A DNA stretch of 64,000 nt from Gyromitra esculenta (lineage: Eukaryota > Ascomycota > Pezizomycetes > Pezizales > Discinaceae): the NCBI GenBank assembly GCA_038503075.1, contig JBCAML010000003.1, positions 2,976,001-3,040,000 on the forward strand, given 5' to 3'. This document shows positions 32,916 to 42,245 of this stretch, one piece after another. The translations under genes were made by a program, and so were the position numbers. Below the pieces are notes generated by a model, which was not told where the DNA came from, did not search any database, and saw only the letters and a program-made list of their open reading frames with translations. Each line of letters opens with the position of its first letter. The stretch's first letter is position 1.

Positions 32916-33363
32916 TCTCACGGTTCAGTCTCTCGCTAAGCCCTTCAGTATCCCTGAAGGTGAGCAGTGCTACTTAAGCGAGATACCAACTCGTTCGAAG
33001 AGTGCGATGTTTTCTACAAGTTCTACGGGAGGTATACTTCAAGGCGAAGTATCGACGAGGTTTCACAGCGACAGCGAAGGTTCTGAGATAGAACCGAAGT
33101 AGTATTGAAGTAATACAGGTAGAAGTGAACGAGAACGTTGCTTAAGGAAAGAAGAGAAAGGAAAACATGAACGACCAAAATCCTTCACTTTAAATACCCC
33201 GCTTTTACAGTAACACCAACAACAACCCGACAACAACCGAAACACAAAGACATTATCTCGATAACCAAAAGATACCTGAACAACAAAGAACTTATACAAC
33301 CATCCGAACCATAACAAAACCAGTAACCAGATCACGATTCCTTTTCTAATTCAATCTGTGAAA
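32916..33363 (-). mobile_element. Solo LTR-A (long form) in gypsy-D gag
   Basis: A 448-bp copy with TSD GAAAG (32911-32915, 33364-33368). Like 53700-54150 it is about 40 bp longer than the others, owing to extra sequence near the CTGTGAAA end, so it belongs to a separate LTR-A subfamily. It is a fourth nesting level: LINE2, gypsy-A1, gypsy-D, LTR-A. Confidence 0.92.
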
Positions 33364-34200
33364 GAAAGCCTGTACAACTGGACCCCTACTGGATGAGCTG
33401 GACAGCTTTCACCAGTTCATTTCGATCCTCATTCGGTGACAGAGTAACGAGAGAAGAAGCAGTAGCTAAGTGGGACAGGCTCACTCAGACCGGCGGGGTT
33501 GACAGTTTCCTAGACCAGATTGTCCAGCTTATGTGGAAGACAGGCTACAACGGCGAGATTGTGGATGATAAAATATCCCAAGGTCTCAATGCTGAATTAG
33601 CACTGGATTGGGCAAAGGTTGCTAGTAAACCTTCCTCTCTTTTCGAGAGAATCCAGATGATCCGCCACATGGGACATATCCTAGAAAGACATAGGAAGGT
33701 CAAGAGCCCCGGAAATCCGCCCAGAAAAGAGGAAAGAAGAGAAGAAAGGAAAAGGAAGGCAGAGAGCCCAGGGTGCAACTGCCAACTCCGAAAACAAACC
33801 CGCTGGTGAGGCAAGACCTCCTAGTGAAAGAAAAGATAAGGCTGTGGAACTTAAAGGTATGTCAAGAGTACATTCCCCCGAAGATCATTACCACTAGCTA
33901 ACTTTTCCCCCCGCCAGGTATCCCAGAGAATATCATAGAAGAGCGAAAAAAGGCCGAGAAGTGCCTTAGATGTGGGAAAGGAAAGCATGCTTGGTATAAC
34001 TGTTGGACTTCTGCGCCAGTAACTGTTAGAGTTGCTGCAACAAGGAAGAGGAAGAGACCAGAGGGTTCTGGAAACCCCGGCGCTTCAGATCCAAAAAAGG
34101 GAAAAGTTGCCACTGTATCTAGTTCAATTCCACCAAAGGAAGAAGCCCGGATATCTGTCTTCACCTCAGCAGAAAGTGACAGCGGTCTGGAGATGTACTA
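33364..34200 (+). pseudogene. Gypsy-D gag core, part 2, with zinc knuckle
   Basis: The capsid frame continues (WTAFTSSFRSSFGDRVT ... AVAKWDRLTQTGGVDSFL). After a Lys/Arg/Glu-rich linker and a frame change near 33800, the nucleocapsid knuckle CLRCGKGKHAWYNC (about 33962-34003) is present, with a TAG stop near 34198. Known role: packaging of genomic RNA. Confidence 0.85.
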
Positions 34201-34227
34201 GTTAGCCACATTCTTTTAGATAGGGAG

Positions 34228-35125
34228 TTGATCTCCGAAAATATATATATATTTCATTCTTGTACACACTGGCTGAGGATGGGTTGCTATTACCCGAAAT
34301 CGCAGGCGATACCAGTGATTCCTAAAGACACTCTGACACAGATACATTCCCTGTCAATTGATATCCCCCCGAAAGCTACAAAGATGTCTACAGGCTACAC
34401 TCCAATGATTAGAGGCAGCATAAGTAAGACCTTGTCTGAGAGACAAAAGGCAAAGCGCCACAGAGAGCATAGCCATGAAGACACCCTGCCAACGAAAAGA
34501 AGAATGGAAGATGTACCTGAAGAGCCTGTACATGGGCAGAGACCTATCTTGCAAGCTGAGTTGAACTGGCAAGTGAAGAACCATATCAGCAGGTGCCATG
34601 GGCACTTCTTGTTTGATACCGGTTGCACTGGGCCTATCCTCAGTGAAGAGTTTGTGAAGAAAGAGAAGATACCTGTACATCGACGAGAATCTCCCATTCA
34701 AATGTTTGATGCCCAAGGAGATGTCATGATGGGAGCCTGCGAGTATTATACCGCTACCCCAGACATGATCATGGGCAAACATGAGGAGCTCATCCGCTGG
34801 GAAGTTGGCACCATGGAGGGTGGCATATCCGGGTATCTTACCATATCTTGGGCACACAAGCACAATCCAGACTTTGACTGGCACACAGGCCGCGTCAAGT
34901 GGAGGAGTGACTACTGCAAAAAGCACTGCATTCCCGCTGATGGCTGAAGATGCAGCCAATGTTCACCAAATCCTCGCTGCAGTTTGGCATGATGAGCAGG
35001 GAGGTGATGTCTCAGTAAGACTCCCCCCAGAGTACAGAGAATGGGCAGATGTCTTCTGCAATGAGAAAAGCTCTGAGCTGCTGGAACATAGTCAGTTTGA
35101 TCATCATATCAATCTGCAGCCTTGA
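34228..35125 (+). pseudogene. Gypsy-D protease region
   Basis: A frame of 239 codons (34228-34947) contains LFDTGCTGPIL, an aspartic-protease active-site motif with DTG. The following segment (34940-35125, another frame) contains RLPPEYREWADVF and the pre-RT region up to HHINLQP, then TGA. In related elements this leads straight into LPFGPLYPCSESELKALREF, which is present at 35128 on in the shifted frame. Confidence 0.8.
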
Positions 35126-35179
35126 ACGAAACTCCCCTTTGGCCCACTCTATCCATGTTCAGAGTCGGAGCTAAAGGCT

Positions 35180-36403
35180 TTGAGGGAGTTCCTTAACAAG
35201 GCTTTATCTTCTGGCAAGATATCTAGGTCCAATTCTCCTGCCGCTGCCCCAATTCTATTTGTTCCAAAGCCTAACGGTACCCTCCACATTTGCGTTGACT
35301 ACCGGGGTTTAAATAAGATCACAGTCAAAGACAAATACCCACTGCCGCTCATGAGTGAACTTAGAGACAGGCTAAGCACAGCAAAGGTCTTTACCAAGAT
35401 TGACCTCAAAGATGGTTTCAACCTACTAAGGATTGCAAAAGGAGATGAATGGAAGACTGCCTTCCGGACGAGATATGGCTTGTATGAATACAATGTCATG
35501 CCGTTTGGATTATGCAATGCTCCCTCCTCCTTCCAGGCAATGATCAATGAAGTGTTGCATGATCTATTGGATCTCGGCGTGATAGTATACCTGGATGATA
35601 TACTTATCTACACTGAGTCGATGGAGGAGCATCAGCATTTAGTCAAACAGGTGTTGCAGAGACTAAGAGAGTCCAACCTGCACGCCCACATAGACAAGAC
35701 CTTCTTTCACTTGAAGGAAGTAGAATATTTGGGGTACAACATTTCCGAGCATGGTATCTCCATGTCCAAGGAGAAAGTCAATGCTGTCAGGGAATGGCCA
35801 GTACCCAGAACTGTGAAGGATGTGCAGGCATTTCTAGGTTTCGCCAACTTCTACAGAAGATTCATAGCTGGGTTCAGCCGGGTTACCAAGCCCTTGACTG
35901 ACCTGCTGATCAAAGAGAAGAAATGGTTCTGGACCGCCGCTTGTGACAGAGCTTTTGAAGAACTTAAGCAATTATTCACAAGTGAGCCGATTCTCGTACA
36001 CTTTCATCCAAGTAGGCGCACAGTAGTTGAGACTGATGCAAGTGATTTCGCAAAAGGAGCTGTTCTATCTCAGTATGGCGAGGATGGGAAGCTACATCCT
36101 GTAGCCTTCTACTCAAAGAAGTTTTCCCCCGCCAAGATAAACTATGATGTTCATGACAAGGAAATGGGCACTATTGTTGCCTCATTCCGGGAATGGGAAC
36201 ACCTCCTGAAGTCAGTAGATGGAGAGGTCACGGTTTTCACAGATCACAAGAACCTAGAGTGCTTCAATAGTACTAAGGTTTTAACCCACCGACAAGCCCG
36301 CTGGGCTGAAGATCTGGCAGGGTATAACTTCAAGGTGATCTATAGACCCAGCGAAAGAATGGCAAGCCTGATGTTCTATCTGGGCGATGGGATCATTGCC
36401 TAG
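35180..36403 (+). pseudogene. Gypsy-D reverse transcriptase and RNase H
   Basis: A 407-codon open frame. RT motifs: ICVDYRGLNKITVKD, KIDLKDGFNLLRI, MPFGLCNAPSSFQAM, and YLDD (about 35590-35600). RNase [18 protein letters not shown] and FTDHKNLECF. A frameshift at 36404 separates it from integrase. Sequence is clearly diverged from gypsy-A1 and B, so this is a distinct chromovirus lineage. Confidence 0.93.
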
Positions 36404-36420
36404 GAGAGGAAGGTGAACCT

Positions 36421-37995
36421 TTGCAGACAGAAGCAAAGATGTTTTTCCGCCCAGGGCAACTGTTTTTAAATCCTGCCAGGCTAGCGGCCATGAAGGCACA
36501 TTCACTCCAATTCACATTCTTGCAAAGACTCCAAGATGCAGCAGCTCAAGATCCACACTGGCTAGAAATCCGCCAAGCACTAGAAGAGAAGAAAAAGGAA
36601 CTAGACCCATCACTGTCTCTTGCAGATGGTTTGGTGTTCCATAAGAACTGATGGTATATTCCGGTAGCACCGGAGTTGTGCTAGGAAATCTTCACTGAGT
36701 GTCATGATAGCAGGACCGCCAGCCACTTTGGACAGTATAAGACAGTTGAGAAGATCAAATCCAACTTCTACTGGCCCAATATGGACAAAGACATCGAAGA
36801 ATATGTCCGGAGCTGTGATACATGCCAGAGGAATAAAACATCCCGTCACAAGAAGTTTGGTGAGCTGATGCCTCTGGATATACCCTATCGACCTTGGACA
36901 TCTATTTCCATGGACTTCATAGTGGGACTGCCTAAATCCGAAGATAATACCAAAGTATGGGTCATAGTTGACCGCTTTTCCAAGATGGCCCACTTTATTC
37001 CGTTACCAAACGAGAACAAAACTGAGGACATGGCAAAGCTCTTCCTACAAGAAGTGTGGAAGCATCACGGGTTACCTGATGACATAGTGTCAGATAGAGA
37101 TAGCAAGTTCATCTCCCACTTTTGGCAGTCACTAATGGATCTTCTCAATGTGAAGCTGAACCTTTCCACTGCATTCCACCCACAAACCGATGGTCTAACA
37201 GAAAGAGTCAACCAGACCCTGGAGCAGCACATCAGGAGTTACTGCAATTACCAACAGGATGACAGGAGTGACCTCCTCCCCCTCGCCGAGTATGCCTACA
37301 ACTCTGCTATTTCCGAATCCACCAAGTTCTCACCCTTTTGTGCAAACTATGGGTATGAACCGAGGACCAATTGGCCCAATTCGAAGCCAAGTGCAGAATG
37401 GGACAACCCAGCGAGTCAGATTAAGGTATCTCAATGGGAAGCCATTTGGCATGCCATGCAGGAGAACCTAGGGAAGGCGAGAATCAGGATGGCCCGCTGG
37501 TATGATGTCAATCACCAAAAGGGACCAGAGTTCAAACCAGGCGATGAAGTGATGCTTGATAGACGCAATGTGCAAACAAAGCGACCCATGAAGAAGCTGG
37601 ATCATAAGAAGTTTGGACCCTTTAAGGTCAAAAGAGCTGTTGGCAAACGGGCATATGAGCTTGTTCTACCACCACTAATGAAGATACATCCGGTATTCCA
37701 TGTCAGTCTCCTTGAACCATATAGAGCGCCAGCAGATCCAAGCAGAAGAGCACCTCTGCTGGAGATAGAGATCATCGAAGGAGAAGAGAATTATGTTGTG
37801 AGGGAAGTGGCAGACAGCAGGGTGAATCGCCATAAGAAGAAAGTTGAATACCTGGTATTATGGGATGGATATGACAATGAGGATGCTACTTGGGAGCCAT
37901 GGGAACATCTCCGGCATACTGCTATTGAAACACTCCGGGACTTCCATAAGAGATACCCCAAGAAGCCCCGGGACAAGAGAGTTGGCATGGCATAA
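36421..37995 (+). pseudogene. Gypsy-D integrase and chromodomain
   Basis: Includes two in-frame stops near 36649 and 36682 in the zinc-finger region (ECHDSRTASHFGQYKT ... CDTCQRNK). From 36781 the frame is open: SMDFIVGLPKS (first Asp), SDRDSKF (second Asp), then ESTKFSPFCANYGYEP with the Glu. KFGPFKVKRAVG follows, and a chromodomain YVVREVADSRVNRHKKKVEYLVLWDGY...TWEPWEHL near the end (about 37790-37905). The catalytic triad is kept. Confidence 0.93.
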
Positions 37996-38887
37996 GGCCT
38001 ATTTCCTACCGTTCCTGTATTATAAAAGTGTCACAATCATTTCCTTTTTCGTTTAGACTAGAGGTTTAGACATATAGATATGAAGTAGTACCAATAGAGT
38101 AATAGTTAGAATACATTACAGATCCCGAAGACAGGATCTAGGAGAGGGAAGTACTGTAACGGATCTACAATACCGTTACCTGCAGTGAAGCATAATAGCA
38201 CCGGGCAAGCAGAGAGGTAGTAAGGATCAACATGAGTGGTGTAGCTACCACATGTTAGAGGATACCTGCTACCCTGCTGTTCCGATGGAGTGGAACCAGC
38301 GAGAATAACATTAGCTGACGAGCCAATGATATATCCTCGGTGATACCAAATACAGGAAGCTCCTGTGGTGGCGTTTCCAATCCATCTATGCACATACTAG
38401 CGGCCCAGAGCCACTGGTGCGGCAATAGGGTATCTATTAAGTGCAGGACACCTCACATGCAACAGTAGACTGATCAGCACTGATTCCTACATCCAGCATA
38501 GGCATGGCATGCAGCTGGCGGATCAAGAAGGTCTAACTGGACAGAACAACCGAGGAGTGTCGGAGAGCGCCGAAGTGATCATTAGCTGAATTCTGAGGTG
38601 CCCCGCTCGCAATATCTTGGCATGTTCTCAGGGTCTTGACGGGCCCCCAGCAGAGTAGAACAGAAAGAGGACGGCGAGTCAGCAGCACTATAAAGATAGT
38701 GCATGACCCCGACACCTGTTGCTCTTCCTCCCAGTCTCATCAGACAGAATGCTACCGAGTAGAGCCCTTAAGATTATTGAGTATCTTGCACGAAATACTC
38801 TTAACATCTCAACCTAATTTAGTATTTGCAACGGCCGTATTCCTATACCTATTCACACTACAGAGCAGTAGGACTACCCCCGTTACA

Positions 38888-39267
38888 GGTGGCAGGGAAG
38901 AGGCAGGGGGGTTCGGGTGGCTGGTGGTGCAGTGAGAGCTCCTCTCATTGTAGGTTTCTTGGGAGCAGAGGGGCAGTTGGCGTATGAGTGGTCGGGGGCG
39001 GCGCAAAACATACACTTCCCAGTGGAGCGGCGCCACTGCTTTTCTTCCTCCGAGAGCTTTCTCCGTCCATTAACCATTGTATATCGTTGGTCTTGAGGAG
39101 GGCGAGAAAGATTACTGGTACGTCCGAAAGACAGGTCCATGGGGGCTAGTCCTCCTGGGGTAAAGGAGGAAGCAGGGGTGAAGGCGGCGGGAGCACTGAA
39201 TTGACCCATGTTGTCTCGAGTGTTTCCCCGTTTCTCTGCCTTGCGGGCTCGGATACGGTTATCCAGT
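38888..39267 (-). pseudogene. Gypsy-A1 gag, nucleocapsid part
   Basis: The C-terminal gag with GGLAPMDLSFGRTS, VNGRRKLSEEEKQW and a zinc knuckle CMFCAAPDHSYANC (about 39020-38979). It is cut on the left by gypsy-D and on the right by LTR-C' at 39268, where LDNRIRARKAEK begins. Confidence 0.88.
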
Positions 39268-40184
39268 TGTAAGACCGGTACTTCTTACCGCACAGGAAAT
39301 CTCCAAGAAGCTTTAAATAACAATCTAGACGCTATAACCTGCCCGATTGCTATCCACAACACAATACACAGGCGCAAGTCCCAACTGCTTCTTATGAACC
39401 GCTAAAAGATAACCGTAGGGTTCAAAGTAGGGATCGAGCAAAGTTCCGTGAAGAACTTCCAATAGTAAGGTCTTAATAACTAACGCTGAAGGGTCCTTGG
39501 CCTTATGTGTAGTTTGAATATCGCTTGCTTTGCTTGTTGGGTATCGTGTTCGTTCGAATATACTCTTCGTCTAACCAATCTGGAAGGGCGAGGTTTGTTG
39601 TGGACGCGTCGTGACTTTGAGGTTCGTGTCGCGTGAAGCAACAACAAAGTCTCTTGAAGAAATAAAGGATTCTTCGCATGAAGAAAGTATTACTTGAAGA
39701 TGAAACGAACGCAGGACCTTGAGAGTATGAATGAAAGTCGTATACCGCTAAGCTATACAATATAATATTGATAAGGCTTGTTCTTCGTCGCGAATGATCA
39801 GGAAGAAGACCCTTCTCAACGGTAGAACACTGGACTACTTATAGTAGTCAAGCGTCGAATACAAAGGCTATGTAATAACATGAACTAACATGGAGAAATC
39901 CCATAGACCCTGAAACTCTATCCTTCGCTCCTACCCCTCTCATTATCGTATGGCGTGATTGTCAGAACTAACCGGTGATGTAATGTATAAGCGAATCGGG
40001 GAAGTGTTGATCAAAAGAGTCGGCCATTGATGACACAAGGAAACCAAACATCCAATCCGAATCTTATTAATAATCAACCAAGATTAATAATAACCGACAT
40101 GGTCGGGGATTGAACGCTAGTCCATATGTGTGCATCATAAGCGAACTCAAGTTGTAACCAACTAAGCTACCAATAGGTATAACA
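39268..40184 (-). mobile_element. LTR-C' with tRNA-like promoter and inserted leader module
   Basis: Ends TGTAAGACC and GGTATAACA with TSD CCAGT (39263-39267, 40185-40189). Read on the minus strand it starts TGTTATACC, then a tRNA-like segment (40180-40100) with A box TAGCTTAGTTGG and B box GTTCAATCC. The outer quarter shares sequence with LTR-C. About 265 bp (39503-39765) replaces about 85 bp present in other copies. This segment contains a second tRNA-like A/B box pair and a frame ending ALPDWLDEEYIRTN. Confidence 0.85.
40100..40180 (-). ncRNA. tRNA-like pol III promoter segment in LTR-C'
   Basis: On the minus strand the A box TAGCTTAGTTGG (40169-40158) and B box GTTCAATCCCC (40115-40105) both match the pol III consensus and lie about 55 bp apart, a tRNA-like distance. 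The fold is imperfect, so it is not a functional tRNA gene. The same segment is in LTR-C' at 55961-56035. Confidence 0.65.
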
Positions 40185-41064
40185 CCAGTTGAGTAAGGGT
40201 GAGAATCATCTCCGGGAGGTTAGCGGGGGCGATTGGTGCAAACACCATAGCTTCTTTTAACTCCTTCGACATGCCTTGTTCCAATGCGTCCATTTTTGAA
40301 TTCTCGTCGAAATTTAGCTGACCCATGATCCTTTGGAAGTCGGCTAGATAGGCCGAGAAATCACGCTTTCCTTGATGGAGTTGGTGGAGTTCTCGCCAAG
40401 CAGTGCCAGTTGGGTCTGGGTCTCCAAAGGCAGTTTCCAAGGCGGTGATAAGTTGTTCCGCGCTGTTCCAAGTGGTGAGGCCTGAGGGGAGAACCATGTG
40501 GCGGACCTGTTTCAGGGCTGCTCCTTCTAGCTGATTGATAGTATAAAGTATCATTGTGGTCTCATTGGCAAAGCGGTCTCGGTTGACGGTTAACTTGGAA
40601 CGTAGTTGGAGAATAAAGCCGGGGAGTTTTGCTCGGGATCCGTCGAACTTCTCCGGGTCCGGCATGCGTTCTGATCGGTGGGTGTTTGATGGCGGGGGGG
40701 GTGTAGCTGTAAGGTTGGGTGGAGCGGGGGGCGCTTGGGTGGCGGATCGAGCTTCATTCCGTTCTTGTCAAAGTCGGGCAATTAGGCTAGCGGCTTCATT
40801 GACTCGTTGGTCCTGTATGGTAGCGTGGCGGAGGGCATTTTCCAACTGTATCTGCGCTGTGCTGAGTTTGACTTCAGCGTCCTTCTCTATCTCTTGGAGA
40901 GCGTCTATCTGATCTTCTAGTGCCTGATTGAGTTCTCGGAGCTGGTTGTATAGCTCGACGGGGTCTTCTCTCATGGCTTGGGCGAAAGTTTCTCTCGTGG
41001 GGAATCTTTGAGCGGTGACTGCAGCTCCTTCAGTGGAAGGGCCGGCGGGAGCGGATGAGCTCAT
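40185..41064 (-). pseudogene. Gypsy-A1 gag, N-terminal and capsid part
   Basis: Starts at ATG 41064 (MSSSAPAGPSTEGAAV), runs through a coiled coil (about residues 35-90), a TGA after LIARL (40768), a Pro-rich linker and the capsid core MPDPEKFDGSRAKLPGFI (40665 on). The last codons before LTR-C' are ILTLTQL. Same layout as gypsy-B and A2 gag. Confidence 0.88.
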
Positions 41065-41216
41065 GATCGCGGTTTATCGCACGGGAGAGAATTGGTGCGT
41101 AAGTAATGATGATCGAGCCACTCTGGAATGGCTTCAGTGATGGTCTGGGGTCTTCGCGGCGTCAGGCAGGGAAAAACTTGCAAGATGGATTGATGAATCC
41201 AAGCAATAAGTTCCAT
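41061..41216 (-). CDS. Small leader ORF upstream of gypsy-A1 gag
   Basis: A 51-residue frame starting MELIAWIHQ and containing AIPEWLDHHYLRTNSLP. It begins 44 bases after the LTR. Its TGA (41063-41061) overlaps the gag ATG (41064-41062) as ATGA, an arrangement compatible with coupled translation. The A2 leader (52340-52200) encodes a frameshifted homologue (FPCLTS ... LPEWLDSKYLRIN), and the gypsy-D leader and the LTR-C' insert contain the same PxWLDxxY core. Function is unknown. Confidence 0.6.
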   Translation of the reverse strand: MELIAWIHQSILQVFPCLTPRRPQTITEAIPEWLDHHYLRTNSLPCDKPRS

Positions 41217-41247
41217 GAAGGGGCGTCGAGGTAGAAGGTGTAGAGGA

Positions 41248-41543
41248 GGAAGCAACGTAATCTCACGGTTCGATCCCTCGTTAAGCCCTTTAGTATCCCT
41301 AAAGGTGAGCAGTGCTACTTAGACGAGGTAACAACGCGTTCAAAGAGTGCAGCGTTTCTACAGGTTCTACGATAGGTCTATCTCAAGGCGAGATAAGTGC
41401 AGTGAAGCGAACAGCGACAGCGAGGATTCTGAGATAGAATCGAGATAGTATTTATAACAAAGACAGAAGAAGGTAAACGAGAACGCTGCTTAAAGAGAGA
41501 AGAGAAGAAGATTAAAACACAAGCAAAATCCACCGTTTAAATA
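41248..41543 (-). promoter_or_regulatory. Gypsy-A1 5' LTR promoter, start region and primer-binding site
   Basis: On the minus strand: TATTTAA at 41543-41537, AAGCAGCGTT at 41492-41483, and just beyond the LTR the primer-binding site TTACGTTGCTTCC (41260-41248). The PBS can pair with AAGCAGCGT (G:U at one position), or perfectly with AAGCAACGT of most LTR-A copies. This points to self-priming rather than a tRNA primer. Confidence 0.6.
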
Positions 41544-41671
41544 CCCCGCGTTTCCTAGCAAATCCGATAACCGATGACAACCGAAATACAATAACATTAT
41601 ACGACAACCCAAAATCCATAACAGCTATCAAGCCGAAACCTAACCCTATACCCAATCTTTAATCCGTGAAA
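41261..41671 (-). mobile_element. Gypsy-A1 5' LTR
   Basis: 411 bp, TCTCACGG to CCGTGAAA. Most differences from the 3' LTR fall in the hairpin, where CCTTTAG/CTAAAGG here replaces TCTTCAG/CTGAAGA there, both fully paired. Confidence 0.95.
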
Positions 41672-42094
41672 CTCTTCACGGAATCCTTTTTCCCACCATC
41701 CCCTGCTATCCTGTCCCCACTTCCTCAAGGATGGATTCCCAAGATACCAAGTGGCAACCCAATTGATTACCTACCTGTCACTCCTACAGAAGTTAACCTG
41801 GCACTACGGACCCGATGACATACCATACAGTATTGTAGGAAGAATTCAGCCAGCTAAGACGGGCGTCCTTCCCATTCTCTTCTCCCAGCTACTTTGGCAT
41901 TCAGTTCTCCCTCCTCAATGGAAAGTTGCAAAGATCATCCCTATACCCAAGCCTTCAAAAGAAACATATGACCACCCAAAGGCATACAGGCCAATATCCC
42001 TCCAGTCATGTGTCTCTAAAATATTGGAGAAAATTGTGATGAGAAGACTAGTTGACAATGCTATGAAATTAAAAGCCTTTTCCAGCTAGCAAAG
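41672..42094 (+). pseudogene. LINE2 ORF2, fragment 2 (N-terminal RT)
   Basis: Continues the frame broken at 26462. From 41751: YGPDDIPYSIVGRIQPAKTG, PPQWKVAKIIPIPKPSK and the YRPISLQSCVSKILEKIV motif of non-LTR RTs. A frameshift lies near 41750. It stops at the small TIR element at 42095. Confidence 0.88.
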
Positions 42095-42245
42095 GTCTTG
42101 GGATGGGGTGGGGCGAAAATATTGGCCTCCACCCCGCCCTGTCAGGGCAATAACTGGCGGGCCCCGTTAGGGCCAAATTGATTAACATATGTTAATGTAG
42201 GTTAATGGGGCGAAGGATTTACTTTCGCCCCGCCCCAAGACTAAC
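42095..42245. mobile_element. MITE-like TIR element in LINE2
   Basis: About 150 bp with inverted ends GTCTTGGGATGGGG...CCCCGCCCCAAGAC and internal GC-rich complementary blocks (GGGGCGAAAATA / TACTTTCGCCCC). CTAGCA occurs on both sides (42086-42092 and about 42246-42253), a likely TSD of 6-8 bp. LINE2 RT sequence resumes directly afterwards. No coding capacity. Confidence 0.75.

Larger units (their letters stand above)
30630..38887 (+). mobile_element. Gypsy-D: full Ty3/gypsy chromovirus with LTR-D
   Basis: The LTRs are 733 bp each (30630-31362, 38155-38887) and near-identical, with ends TGTAACGG/CCGTTACA and TSD GGTGG (30625-30629, 38888-38892). A purine-rich tract GGAGAGGGAA (38141-38150) precedes the 3' LTR. 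The element sits between gag and protease of gypsy-A1. Its gag carries a solo LTR-A. Frame breaks at about 34200, 35125, 36404, 36652 and 36682 show that it is inactive. Confidence 0.95.
26468..41671 (-). mobile_element. Gypsy-A1: full chromovirus with LTR-A, host of gypsy-D and LTR-C'
   Basis: Both LTRs are 411 bp (26468-26878 and 41261-41671) and the TSD is CTCTT (26463-26467, 41672-41676). Apart from differences clustered in the hairpin, the LTRs are almost identical. The minus strand encodes leader ORF, gag, protease, RT/RNase H, integrase and chromodomain. Gypsy-D (30630-38887) and LTR-C' (39268-40184) are inserted in it. Excluding these, the element is about 6 kb. Confidence 0.95.

Noticed and set aside
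40100..40180. Canonical tRNA gene
   Set aside because: A and B boxes match, but acceptor and T stems do not close, and the sequence repeats inside a transposable element at 55961-56035.
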